Made by a program: the position numbers and the translations under genes. From Zygnema cylindricum (taxonomy: Eukaryota > Streptophyta > Zygnematophyceae > Zygnematales > Zygnemataceae), in NCBI GenBank assembly GCA_037447655.1, contig JBBHKE010000768.1:1-64000 (forward strand): a stretch of 64,000 nt of DNA, written 5' to 3'. Shown here piece by piece: positions 1-11,700 of the stretch (within the stretch, counting starts at the first letter, position 1; every line of letters starts with the position of its first letter). The notes under the pieces are model-generated. The model ran no database searches. It was not told where the DNA came from and worked only from the letters and a program-made list of their open reading frames with translations.

Positions 1-335
1 ATTTTGTATGAGACCTATTGTTCATGCATTTGTAGCGCTTATAGTGCAAGTAGCTATCTTGTCTTATTTCGAATGCTGGGTTGTTGATGCATGAATGGAA
101 AGTAATAATTATCCTGATTGAAAAATGCGATGTACACCATTTAAAGTACATGAATGGATTCAGAGGCAAAATGAAGGTGAAAGTGCAATTTGAGCTCACC
201 TTACAAAAACGGAAAAATGAAAACGGAATGGAAACAGAAATGGAATGCATTGCAGAAAGCAAGTAAGTGTGCAAAACAAAACTGAAAACAACTACAACAC
301 TTCAACTCAAAAGCAAAGCATGAAAGCCTAACAAG
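1..335. other. Non-genic flank, nothing recognised
   Basis: AT-rich sequence with only short open frames and no recognisable protein or repeat. Its last eight bases (328-335, CTAACAAG) are the left target-site duplicate of the adjacent MITE. Confidence 0.5.
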
Positions 336-1152
336 TAGTGTTGGGTATCGAGGACCGTTTGCCGATATTCGATATATATCGAATTTCAGGTACCCGATAA
401 TCGATATATCGCTTCGATATATCGAATTTCAAATTATCGCGATATATCGTATCGTCGATATATCGAAGCTAAAAAAAAAAAAAAAAAAAAAATCCCACAG
501 GTTTTCAAAGTCTCGTGACTTCGGACAAAGTGACTGTAAAATCTTTGCCGGAATGAAATACGGCTTTTCCTGAAAGTTAGCGGAGTGAAGAGATCTCTGA
601 GGTACATTGACGAGGTACATTTGTGAAGTACACGTACGTCATACACAAGTACGATTTTCCAGACGAAAAAGGTCGGTTTCCAGATGTTCGATGATTTTTG
701 AGATTTGGTTGTCACCTTTTGTGGAACCACTCATATCAGAACAAGTATGTAAAACTTATTTACAAAAGATACGCGATGTACCCGAGGCCTCTGTAATACA
801 TAAGTTTTGTTGTCCGTACTATTACTGAGACCTCCTCCTGTAACCATACCCCAAATAATTAATCATTAGAATTTCAAAATGAGTACTTTTTTGTCGGTTA
901 CACTTTGCGGCGTCTACCTTTAAGTCACGAAACGAAAATCACGGCGTATTAGACAATTTGACTTTTTCGCTAAAATAACATATTTTATATAAAAAAAAAA
1001 TATTAAATTTAAAAAATACTATATATCGCGATATATATCGCGATAATTTATGTTGGTCTCGGTACGATATATCGAGGATCCTCCTCGATCGATATTCGAT
1101 ATATCGAATATTGAGATTATCGCGATATGAATTTACCCGATACCCAACACTA
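336..1152. mobile_element. hAT-type non-autonomous MITE, copy 1
   Basis: The element starts TAGTGTTGGGTATCG (336-350) and ends with its exact inverse CGATACCCAACACTA (1138-1152). It is flanked by a perfect 8-bp duplication, CTAACAAG at 328-335 and 1153-1160. An 8-bp duplication with TAGNG-type termini is the hAT superfamily signature. The 817-bp body encodes no transposase; both subterminal regions are packed with alternating palindromes (TATCGATA, TATATCGCGATATA) that could bind transposase in trans. A second copy with its own duplication lies at 3968-4803. The poly-A run near 470-492 is internal. Confidence 0.92.
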
Positions 1153-1160
1153 CTAACAAG

Positions 1161-2600
1161 GCAAAAAGGGAGCATCTGATGTAAATTTCCTGTCCTTGGT
1201 GGAGCCAGGTGTAGATTTGTGGGAGGTGTTAGATTTGTGGGAGGTGTTAGAACATGTCAGTTATCCATTTTTATCATAGAGGTTTTTTGAGGACATGTAC
1301 ATGTTGCAGTAGAGCGTTGAAGGAGGATGGAAGTTTGCGTTGGTAATTGTTATGCGGTATTTGTGGGCTTCTGAGTTTATGAGTCCTCCGCGGCAGTCTA
1401 TATTGTTCGTGAAAACAATTTGGGATTGGGTTACGCAGTTACTCTCCACAAAGGTAACCTGATGATAACAAATGGTATGAGAACTTATCTGGTGAATATT
1501 TGAAAATGTTTAACCTTTGATCCCCGTTTCTTAACATTCATGGACCTGTGTAGTGCAATCCTGACTCGAAATCAAATGTCTAAGGCGAAATATAATTTGT
1601 TGCCCGGTGTTTAGAAACGAACTTATGAGAAAGCGCGTAGATATGAAGAATATATGCTTGAGATGCTTCAACTTACTCATACATTGGTGCAATCAACAAT
1701 ACACGCCTGGCTATCACAACAACGTTAATAATCGATCAACAAAGTAAATCTCGGCGAATGACTGAGTTTACAGCTTAGTCCTTATCAATTTGTCGGCTTT
1801 AATAAATCCTTTTTTGCCACCATTCTCAGCGTCGACACAAAAATACTCTCGACTTCGAGGATGACATAGATGTCCATCATAATGCTTGTGACATTAACGG
1901 TTTTCCCCTCCACTCCCACGCTCATGGTCATTTATGTCTTTCTTGTCCCGGCAATCGTCCTTTTCTTCGTGGAGACGACTCCATTATGCATATCTTCTCT
2001 CTCCATGTCCCTCCTTTTTGTTCCCAGTTCCGTGTCGATGGTAATCTCTCACACAACCATGTCTATGGTGGGGAAAGCGTCAATTTTCCTTCAATGGAGA
2101 TCCATGTGGAAAAACATATCTCGATTTCCCATGTGAGAGGAGCCATGAGGAGAGTTTGAGGAGACCTCCGTCTTAGGATCAAACGGCGGGCGTTTGTGCC
2201 TTTAAGGGAGGAGGAGGGAGGGAGGAGGAGAGAGGTACCATTGAAGGGATAACAATGGCCATGTTGTTAAATATTGTGGATGTTGATTTGCTACTAACAC
2301 AAGCTAGTGGTTAGGAAAACTTTGATGTTTCTTGTGTTTTTAACTCCGAGTGTCTACAACCATGATTGATATGACTTCAGTACTTTCATAATGATGACTG
2401 AGAGGTACAACGTGAATCGCTACAAGTGTTAAGAAATAATTTGTGCAAAAAAAAAATTAGTGTTATTAATCGTACACTGCGCTATTTAAAAACTTTCCAA
2501 ATTAGAGTTCTTAGCGCTAATTAAAATTCACCTATATCAAAGTAGAAAAACAATTAGAGTTATTACATCTATTTTAGGTTCGAGGGTCAAAATTTGGGGG
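1161..2600. other. Intergenic, nothing recognised
   Basis: No coding signature or structured repeat found. Open frames are short and lack recognisable motifs. Confidence 0.4.
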
Positions 2601-2615
2601 CGCCGAATTATCGTT

Positions 2616-2660
2616 ATTAACGCTAATAGCGGTTCACGGTGTATTGCACCGCCATAGCTT
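2616..2660. repeat. Degenerate MITE terminus
   Basis: The stretch reading roughly CGCTAATAGCGGTTCACGGTGTA resembles the terminal inverted repeats of the 6247-7544 MITE cluster, with a partly inverted continuation (TTGCACCGCC). A single decayed end is likely; no partner end was found. Confidence 0.4.
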
Positions 2661-2668
2661 CACGGCGT

Positions 2669-2718
2669 GCCACGTGGAAACCTCTCCAAGCTTGCCACGT
2701 GGACACCTCTCCAAGCTT
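2669..2718. repeat. 25-bp direct repeat carrying CACGTG
   Basis: Two adjacent 25-bp copies (2669-2693 and 2694-2718) differ at one base. Each contains the G-box palindrome CACGTG and the shared string CCTCTCCAAGCTT. No gene follows closely, so regulatory use is unsupported. Confidence 0.7.
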
Positions 2719-2759
2719 GTCATAGACGGCCCCAAAGATAAGGTGGCACGTAGTAGAGT

Positions 2760-3397
2760 GCATTGAAATTTTTTATGTACTTAATCTTTGTTGAAGTCTA
2801 TATAAATCGAGAATGTTTTTTCGACCCGAAATCATCAATTGGTGTGATAACACCATAACGCTAAGCATCCCTTAAAGAGCCACATGGAAGTAATATTGTA
2901 GCAATATTAATTTTCATTGTGTAACCACACTAATATTTCATTTAACTCTACCGAAATAACGTGTAAGGAAAAGTCTTTATTGCACAAATTGCGATGGCAA
3001 AACCATATGTGTACTAAAGGGGTAAAACTGAAAAAAACATTTTAGAGATTACAAGAGTCATAAGAAAGTAATCTATGCCTAAAAACTGAAACAAAATAGA
3101 ACAATACTAACAAGAGCAAAGAACCCGAACAAAACAATACCAGAGTTAGACCACCTACAAAATGAAAAAACCTCGACAAGTTTACCCATAGACAAGCTAA
3201 GATCCACAGTCACATGGATCATGGATGTGAACCGGAGCGTGACGTGACGTGTAAGGTGCCCTAATGCTAGATGCACGGAATTATACATTAATTTTATCTA
3301 AAAGAGCGCACAATAAACAACGACGAGTTAAGGATACTTTCGCATGTGCTAAAGTTACAATTGTTTTCTGTCGTTTTCCAGTAGAACTACCGTCCCT
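2760..3397. other. Intergenic, nothing recognised
   Basis: No gene. 3330-3390 resembles, in inverse orientation, the sequence near 5975-6035 (shared CATGTGCTAAAG and TGTCGTTTTCC words), so the right part probably belongs to the dispersed repeat described next. Confidence 0.4.
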
Positions 3398-5275
3398 ATT
3401 TTGTAAACGTCATCAATTGTCGCGAGTTTTGTAGTCTTCTACAACCGTCACAAATTACACCCACGTCTACATCCGTCACAATCTAAAGTAACGATTTCAA
3501 TTCTTTCCATAGGAATGCTCTAAAAGTAGTACGGAGATAAAAACAAAGTTACAAGAATAAAGTTTCAATTACATGCGAAAGTACCCTTAGGGTGAAGTTC
3601 CATCAGGAAATTCTATAATTGTACAACCAACATATAAGGATGCTACATTTTGAACGATGTTTTATCGCGCAATCTATAATTCACGTGTGCGCAATTTAGC
3701 TGTACTACGTAAGTTAAGATTGGATATTGAAAATCGTCAATGATTTTCACACTGACCAGTTTTGACTTCAAATCTTCATTTGCGTTCCATGTACGTGCGT
3801 ACGGGGTATTCCTACAACACAACTTTTGTACTCTTTGCTGAAGCGCTATCATATTCCAGTTCATTTTTTTAAGGTTCTTATTTTTCCGCGTGACGAATGA
3901 GCGTTTTCAGAAATAGTATGACGAGGTGAGTTACAAGATTACTTTTGTGATTTCGGTTGGATTTTTGTAGTGTTGGGTATCGAGGACCTTTTGCCGAGAT
4001 TAGATATATATCGAATTCCACGTACGCGACAATCAATTTATCTCTTCGATATATCGAAAATCAAAATATCGCGATATATCGCCAATATATAGTATCGCCG
4101 ATAAATCGAGGCATTAAAAAAAAATAAAAAAAATCACAAGTCTCCAAAGTCACCTGTCTTCGGACAAGGTGACCGTAAAATCTTTGCCGAAAAGAAATGC
4201 GGTTTTTTCCTGAAAGTCAACAGAGTGAAGGAGATCTCTAATGTACATTGACGCGGTACACTTGCAAATTACACGTACGTAATACGCAAGTATGGATTTC
4301 AATACGAAAATGGTCGGTTTTCAAATCTTTGACGATTTTAAAGATTTGATAGTCAACTTACAAGGAACCACTCAAATCAAAACACGTATGTAAAAACTTG
4401 TTTACTGACGATACGCGATGTAACCGAGGCCTCTGTAATACTGAAATTTTGCTGTCCGTACTATTACATAGACCTCCTGATGCAACCATACCCCAAATAA
4501 GTAATTATATGAATTACAAAATTAGTACTTTTTTGTCGATTACATTCTGCGGCGTCTACCTTTAACACACGGAACAAAAATCACGTCGTACGTGGCGGAT
4601 AAGACAATTTGTCTTTTTCGCTAAGTTTACATATTATATAGAAATATAAAATTTAAATTTAAAAAAATACTATATATCGCGATATATATCACGATAATTT
4701 ATGCTGGTCTCGGTATGATATATTGAGGATTCTTCTCGATCGATATTCGATATATTGAATATCGAAATTATCGCGATATGAATTTACCCGATACCCAACA
4801 CTAGATTTTTGAATGTGTATATCATGTGCGAAATTTGTTGATTTCCATTGGTTGCTGTCGTGACACGTATGCTCATTACATAACGTGTCGTGGGTCAAAA
4901 TTTTACTACAAAAACATTTGAAGCGAATGCTTCGCAAATTAATATCCGACGGTCATTGTTACCTCCCAAATCTATGGAGCATATTGGCAAGATTCTCTAT
5001 AATGTTGTTCGCGGGAAAAAACAAAATAGAGAGTACGGCATAGTACGAAGAGGTCCGGATTTTTGTAAACCATCTCAAGACACTCTCCCATGTAACCGAA
5101 ACTTTAGTCTTGTAACTTTGGTTTTAGCGAAGATTCTTCGTACTACTTTCAGAGCATTCGTATGTAAAAAGATCAAATCGTTACTTTAGATCGTGACAGA
5201 TGAAGACGTGTGTGTAATTTGTGACAGTTTGTAGACGACTATAAAACTCGCGACAATTGATGACGTTTACAAAAT
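3398..5275. repeat. Long inverted repeat, probable non-autonomous DNA element
   Basis: The left arm 3398-3590 is the inverse of the right arm 5080-5275 at clearly recognisable but imperfect identity (shared words include TTTGTAAACGTCATCAATTG and its complement). The interior has been entered by hAT MITE copy 2. Interior sequence on both sides of that MITE matches, in inverse orientation, 16830-17460 (for example the pair ACACGTATGCTCATTA / TAATGAGCATACGTGT), so this is a dispersed family. No transposase is encoded. I could not fix the element ends or a target duplication. A Mutator-like or foldback element is one possibility. Confidence 0.6.
3968..4803. mobile_element. hAT-type non-autonomous MITE, copy 2
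   Basis: Same termini as copy 1: TAGTGTTGGGTATCG at 3968 and its inverse ending at 4803. A perfect 8-bp duplication GATTTTTG flanks it (3960-3967 and 4804-4811). At 836 bp it is close in length to copy 1, with the same ATATCGCGATAT-type subterminal palindromes. It sits inside the long inverted repeat, so it inserted later than that element. Confidence 0.92.
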
Positions 5276-5770
5276 AGTGACGTTTGTAGACGTCTAGCTA
5301 CTTGTGATATTGTAGATGTTTAGGGTTTGTGACATTTTGACGTCACGCTCACTTATGATTGTGTCGACGTCACTGGATCTAAAACATTCCGCCATGGTTT
5401 CCCGATTTTGTTTTATCGTCCGTTCTCACTCTACTTGCCATCAAAATAAGCTAAAAGATAGCCAAAAGAAATATTTGTTAGAGATCTTTCACTTGATACC
5501 TTTCTTGCCTTTTTTCATTGCAAGAATTGTGAGATATACACGTTAGTGGGAGAAGGAGAGAGAGAGGCGCTTTCACGGACTTCACTTTTGCGAAATGGCG
5601 TCCGTTGGTCGAGACCCCCTCCACGGTTACTGTACGGAAAAAAGCGCACGAAAAAAAGTCTCACACAGGCTGGAATCGTGCAATATGTTTTTTTTTTGGT
5701 ACTCCGGGCACAAAAATTGTCAAAAACCTCCGTCGCGTGCGAAATCATATGCATATTCGCCCACGTCGTG
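5276..5770. other. Repeat-derived flank, no gene
   Basis: Short overlapping open frames on both strands around 5515-5818 show no family signature. A purine-rich patch near 5546-5570 is low complexity. No feature assigned. Confidence 0.35.
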
Positions 5771-5816
5771 AAACTTTGTTTAAAATCACCTCGCGAGGTG
5801 ATTTTATATAAAGTTT
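5771..5816. repeat. 46-bp palindrome centred on TCGCGA
   Basis: 5781-5806 is a perfect 26-bp palindrome (AAAATCACCTCG / CGAGGTGATTTT core). After a 3-bp mismatch, AAACTTT (5771-5777) pairs with AAAGTTT (5810-5816). It could form a cruciform or be a fused pair of transposon ends; compare 16254-16311. Confidence 0.8.
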
Positions 5817-5850
5817 GAAGATGAGCCGGAAGGACGCAAAAGTGGGTCGA

Positions 5851-5895
5851 AACGCGCTAAACGACAAACTGCATCGCGCTAGACGACAAACTGCA
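5851..5895. repeat. Two-copy 22-bp direct repeat
   Basis: Two copies of CGCGCTARACGACAAACTGCA lie one after another, differing at one or two positions. Function unknown. Confidence 0.6.
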
Positions 5896-6246
5896 GTACA
5901 GTTAAAGTTTCAAGGTAACGCAACTTGTACGATAGTAATTTCATTTTTTTGGTACGGCTGCTTATTTTCTCGTTTTTTTCCAAGTTATAGAGGAAAACGA
6001 CAAAAATAACTGTACTTTAGCACATGGGAAAGTGCCCTCACTCTTCGTCCGATGGAACTTCACCCTTATTTCCGTGCTTTTTAGGATCACATTCGGCGTT
6101 ATGATTTCATATGCATTCCGTACATTGATTTCTTGATCTGCCGTATGGAATTCCACTACCGTACGCCTGGTTTAACGGTACATCCGTAACCTTTACTCTG
6201 CACCAGATCTGCGGACATCAGATTTGCAGTCAATTCGAGGTGACAA

Positions 6247-6788
6247 TACACCGCGAATCGTTATTAGTGTCAAAGTCACTAATTTGGGTTCTTAAAATTT
6301 TGTTTTTTTTTCAAATAGGATACATGATTTTAATATTTCCTTGACGTTAATTAAGGTACCGTAGAAAATAAAGTAAAGCCCCAAAGTACAATAAAATATA
6401 TATAGTGTGGTGTACGGTCGATGTCATACCGTACATAAATGTACCTTTTCAAGTGAAAATCTACAAAAAATGAATTAAATCAGACGCGCACGCATAGGAA
6501 CGTGCGCTAAGAAAAACGGGATTAGTGTGACACGTAAACTAGTATAGCATGTACGGATATTTTAAATTCACGAAGGCGTACGATTTATTATATTTCGTAC
6601 GAATACATATATTAATGTATATAATCGTACGGCGAATATTCCATTTTTGCTGTTCCTAAATTAGCATAAACGCCGAAATTAGAATACACCTTTTTTTTGA
6701 AAAAAAACAAATTACTTATTAGTATCAATTACGGTAAATTTTCAGCAACACTATTTAAACTTTGACACTAATAACGATTCGCGGTGTA
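6247..6788. mobile_element. MITE with 30-bp perfect terminal inverted repeats (cluster unit 1)
   Basis: The first 30 bases (beginning TACACCGCGAATCG, 6247-6276) are exactly inverted at 6759-6788 (ending CGATTCGCGGTGTA). The 542-bp body has no coding capacity. The terminal TA is shared with the next unit, which suggests TA target sites (Tc1/mariner- or Stowaway-like), although a PIF/Harbinger-type target cannot be excluded. Confidence 0.82.
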
Positions 6789-7007
6789 CACCGTGAATCG
6801 CTATTAGTGTTAACAATTTTTTCGCCACATGAAACATCACTACCCGTACACATTTGTCTGATTTTCAATTTAAGACCGCCAATCGGAAGCTGAGAATATT
6901 TCCTTTCAATCGCAACCGTCAGATCCGCAGTCCGACATCTGTGTACGGAGAAAAGATGTTTTAAGAGACCGAAAAAAACATTAGCAATAATAGCGATACA
7001 CGGTGTA
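6787..7007. mobile_element. MITE cluster unit 2
   Basis: Begins TACACCGTGAATCGCTATTAG at the TA shared with unit 1 and ends ATAGCGATACACGGTGTA at 7007, an imperfect inverse. It is 221 bp with no coding. Close relationship to units 1 and 3 is clear from the termini. Confidence 0.72.
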
Positions 7008-7010
7008 GTG

Positions 7011-7544
7011 TACACCGCCAATCGTTATTAGCGTGTAAGTTTTTTTAATGTATACGAATAATTAGCGTGGTTTACGCTAATTGGGAATTTGGAAATTTTC
7101 GAAGAAATCGTCTATTCTAATTAGGTCGATTATGGTAATTTGGATCTTTGAAAAACAAAATGTCGGTCGCAAGCATGCCTACACTAATATAGGTCTTCGT
7201 TCACAATCTGACAAATCGTACACAAGTCGTACATTCACACGGTCGAAACGCGGCTGTCGGACGAATATGTGCGAACGGGATTTTTTACGACCTAGTTTTT
7301 TTCCTTTTTAGAACGCACATTCTCATGCGTCCGCGGTTACTAAAACTAATATATTGTAATTTTAACTTAAAAATTTACATTTATGTACGGTATAACACTG
7401 ACCGTACACAGCTCTATTTAAGAGACAACGTACTGAAAAAAACCCTAAATAGAAAAAAATAGAATGAACTACACTAACGGAGAATTAAAAAAAAAAAGCG
7501 GGACGGAATTAGCGTACACAACGCTAGTAACTATTGGCGGTGTA
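7011..7544. mobile_element. MITE cluster unit 3
   Basis: Starts TACACCGCCAATCG three bases after unit 2 and ends CTATTGGCGGTGTA at 7544. Length is about 534 bp, with imperfect terminal inverted repeats of the same family. The body is AT-rich with poly-A patches and no transposase. Confidence 0.72.
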
Positions 7545-8090
7545 GTCAGAACACAGATCAAAAGTTTTTCTGTACAAAATCTGAACAATAAAAAATGTCG
7601 GTGATTTACGCAAATTTGGGCGGTAATTTAAAAGTCAAGATTCAATGGCCTTTTTGTCGATATGGACACTGGTACTCAACCTAAGGGTGGGTTATTTTCT
7701 GTCGTTTTGTTCAAAAACGTAGCGCCGTATCGCTAGAATTACAACCGCACGAATAAAAGTGGAGAAAGGTAAAGTACAATTTGCGTCATCGTCAAACTTA
7801 TAATGCATTAAAGTGAAAAAGCACATCAGTAGCTAAAAATTGGAAGTGTAAATTATTTGGCTGGTTTACTCTAGATTGTGAATACGTTTTTCGGGATAAA
7901 ACGGAGATCTAACACAAATATCTGAGCCGTAGAATTATATTCATCCGGTGTACGAAGTTTATGTCAAAACTCAAAACATAGATATTAATGTCAAACGATG
8001 TTTAAACAGTGCGGAAGATCTATTAGCCGTCCAATCAAAACCCCATACGTCACCGCGCCATCTGCGCTAAGCCGCTAGCAGACATACCCG
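7545..8090. other. Intergenic upstream of FRO repeats
   Basis: No gene or clear repeat seen. AT-rich, with occasional GTAC words. Confidence 0.4.
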
Positions 8091-8745
8091 CCAGTGTGCA
8101 TTGTACTTCTTGCACTATTGTACCTTTTGTCGGCATGTCTTCATTGTCCTATCGCCAGCTGCTGTACAAAACTTCCCGCAGGACACTTTCACTCTCGTAC
8201 TTTCGGATCACCACGAGTCATTCTGGTAGAGAAGACATTTCAGCCGTCCGTTCACATCATCGCACCCATCCAAGTAATGACACACACGTGCACATTTCCA
8301 GTGTACTTTCGGAATGTAGTACCTTATGTCGGCTTCGCTTCTTTGTCCGTACGGCTAGCTCTTGTACTAACCTTCTCGCAGAACACTTCCACTCTCGTAC
8401 GCTTGCGATCACTCCGATTCATTCGAACTCAGGTCCCTGCTTGCCGTTCGATCAGAATCCGTACTTTATCCCGCCAACCTAGTCTACTTCATAACTTTAT
8501 CACTATATTACACACACGTCCGCATATGAATTGTACTTCTGGAATGTCGTACCTTTGTGTCGGCGTCGCTTCTTTGTCCGTACGAGTACCTGCTGTACTG
8601 GACTTTCGCAGGACACTTTCACTCGACTACTTTTGTGGATCACTCGCCGATCGTCCTCCCATCTCTCTCAATTCTCCCGACTTTGATACTTACCCAAAAT
8701 CTCGCCGAGGTGATAGCGATGGCGTCATCCCTCCTGACAATGTGG
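8091..8745 (+). promoter_or_regulatory. Three diverged tandem repeats with GTAC cores, FRO upstream region
   Basis: Three diverged units of about 200-230 bp are seen, anchored by TGTACTTC-like words near 8102, 8302 and 8532. Each repeats the order TGTACTT..., GTACC, TGTCGGC, CTTTGTCC, TGTACT, and a CGCAGGACACTTTCACTC-like block. I count about 14 GTAC tetramers between 8103 and 8593. GTAC is the core of copper-response elements bound by plant and algal SBP-domain regulators (CRR1/SPL7), which control ferric reductases in those systems, so a promoter role is an attractive inference. GTAC is also common in nearby transposon sequence, so enrichment needs a control. The first FRO exon sits at the end of unit 3. 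Confidence 0.55.
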
Positions 8746-11700
8746 TAAGGTCTCGTGTCTTGCTCAACATTGGGTCGCACAAAATTAGCGTACAAAGCTA
8801 ATGTTCACTAAACGATTACATTCTCCTCTCTACAACCTCTAAAACATTCTCCTACAGACATTCCCCACCGAAACATTCTCTGCTAAAATACTTTCCTCCA
8901 AAGCACTCTCCTCCAAAAAAAAATTCCCCGAAACATTCTCCTCCGAGTATTTCTAATGCAATGTCTTAAAGTACAAGGAGAGCGATTGGTTTGTCGCTGA
9001 CGAGCTGAGTGTCGGTTTATTGCAGGTCACTATACGGACTTTTGGCAGCATTATGGTCTGGATTTCTATGGTGGTTTCTGATTTGGTGGTTCACTCCTCT
9101 CCACTGGTTCAAGCACTACGTCACAATGCCCATTGAAAGACGGAATACCTGGGAAGATATGGTAATATATAATGTGGAAATCAGATATATATTTTGGGGG
9201 CATTAAACGGGAATATCAGGCCTTTCTGTTGTTCTTTTTAATTTTTGCTTCGTGATGCTCTTCAAACTCTTCTTTAACACTTTGCCTCGCATTTGTCTGA
9301 AATAGTATCTGAATTTGACCTGTGGCTGCCACGTGGCAGACTCGTACTGGCTGGTTTATGTGCTGCCGATGGTGGGGGTAGCCTTCTTGGGCCCATTTGT
9401 ACCTGAAGGTGGATCGGTCGAAACTTCCCAACAGGTTTTTTTTCCTTCTCTCTACTCCCATCGTCTCTGTTATATATTTTTGCTCTCTCCCTCTCACTGT
9501 GTGCGCTCTCTCTCTCTCTCCCCCCTCTCCCTTTCCATATATCTTTTTGGTCTCTCTCTATCTCTCCCCCTCTCCCTCTCCCTATCCCTCTCCCTCTCCC
9601 TCTCCCTCTACCCCTCCCTCTCCCTCTCCCCCTTCTCCCCTCCTGACCCCTCTCTCCTCTTTCCTTCATCTTCCACCCCAATCGCTTTTTTTTTTCCTTT
9701 TCTGCCGCCTTCGCTTATGCTGTCATCATAATTCGACTGTAGCCTAAGTATGAAAAAGATTTTTCGAATCACATTATTTGAATTTCCTAACACTCAATTT
9801 CTGAATGCCATTTTGTACATTCCCGGGTCCCACCACAGAAAGGCACATGGAAGTTCAGTTCAGTTTCAGTTACATGAATCATTGGTTCCGCCACCCTCAA
9901 AATACAATTTCAAACATTCTTTAGTGATGGAAGCTTTCGGATTGCTTTGAAAAAGTCTACCTTTGTCTCTCTCAGGTCTCTTCCTCTCGGCAAAACTCCC
10001 GCCAGAGTGGCTCGGCAGCTGGTTTATGTTAACCGACGGTTCGGAACGATGAATGTCGGAGAGCTTCTATGGGTTTTCCTCACCGTGGCTCTCATTGTTT
10101 GGTATTTTATCCGCTCCACATGGAAGAACTGGAGGAAAATAGACGACGGAATCACTTGGCACTCTGGAGCTGCCAATGCCGACCACGTGTGAGTATTTGT
10201 CTCCTAGACAATTCATTTAACAAGCAAATTTTAAAATTAAAATGTCTTCGTACTAAATATAACATCAGACCTCTATCGTTCATGGATGTTGATGAAATGC
10301 TAATTCGCTTTTGATGTTTTGGTTCTTTGCATAAATGGAATAAAAGCAGCCGTGTTTATTTACACATGTTCTGTATTGCCTTCCGGTTCTGACAGTTGTG
10401 AAAAGAGGTGTTGTGCAGGTGGCAACTTAAGTTCGATTTAATTGCCAATCGGCTTGGTTGGCTTTCCACAATGCTCCTGTTTCCACTTTTTTTCCCAGTA
10501 AGCCGTAGCTCTCCTTTAATGAGAGCTACTGGAATTTCCTTCGAGCAGGCCTCGAAATACCATCGATGGATTGCCCATGGGATGCTATGGCTGGCACTTC
10601 TCCACGCTGTTGGTTACTGGATTCTTTGGGTACAAGAAGGTGTCTTATGGAAACAGGTATGTAACATCAATTCGAGAACTAATCTGGATATCGGGGTTTT
10701 AAATTATCGACGGCTTTCGATTTTGCAAGAGGTTATAATTTGTTGCTTGATACAATTCAGAGCTGGTGAAAGTTGTTTGGATTATTTTAATGTTTGCAAA
10801 TGAAATCAAGAGGTATAGCCATGGTCGGTTTGACTCTATGTCAAATGTGGATATTGTAAGTGAATTTGTCATTAGTATCGTTGCTAGTTGTTTCGAAAGC
10901 TCCAGTCCTTACCTTCGGTACACGGAATTTGTGTTTGCTTGATAAAAACATCAAGCATACGTCACCTTGCATTGTTAGTAACGCGTCTAATTTTTATTTT
11001 TCAGATTTGGAAATGGCAACCATTGGGGATTAATTACCTTGCGGGAGAGATTGACATGATTGTGGGTATTGCAATGTGGCTCACTTCGCTGGGTCCTGCT
11101 CGACGCAAAAGCTTTGAGGCGTTCATATGGACTCACCAGGTAAGCTTGGCTATTCTATCTTCACCATTTCAACAATCCCATCAAATTGACTCTTTTCAAA
11201 ATACGATCATACTTTTGCTTCTGGCACCTATCCTCCTTTCAAACAAGGTTGCAATCAACTCACACCCATGTTCTTTATTTTGTCTTTTGCAGTTGTATGT
11301 GCTGTACCTGTTATTTCTTTACATGCATGCTGGAGGCTTCTTTGTCGTCATCATGTTCCCATCCTTGGTCCTCTACGGCATTGATCGACTGTTCCGTTCC
11401 ACTCAGGCCTTACATTTGGTTCAGGCTGAAGGGGCAACAATTCACGTAGACGGTTCTGTGGAATTAATAATCCCCATTGCACCCGGTAAGATTCGCGCTC
11501 CTCATTATAAAAACTCGAAGGTGCACCATGATGCCCGATCATCAAGCTATCCTATGTTAATGTAATTGACTTTTTCATGGTGGAGACGACTTGCGTGTCC
11601 TCGATACACTACTCACGAACAATCCTTGCCCATTCAAACTAGAAAGGGAATTGCGTGCATCTGTACAGGTTTCCATCATCAATCTACAAAGTAGATTACT

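Noticed and set aside
8094-8801. 235-codon open frame upstream of FRO
   Set aside because: It runs through three diverged tandem repeats in a region better explained as promoter; no domain, and its end overlaps the likely first FRO exon in another frame.
9274-9747. Overlapping open frames with Arg-Gly or Ser-Leu-Pro repeats on both strands
   Set aside because: They are translations of the CT microsatellite inside FRO intron 3.
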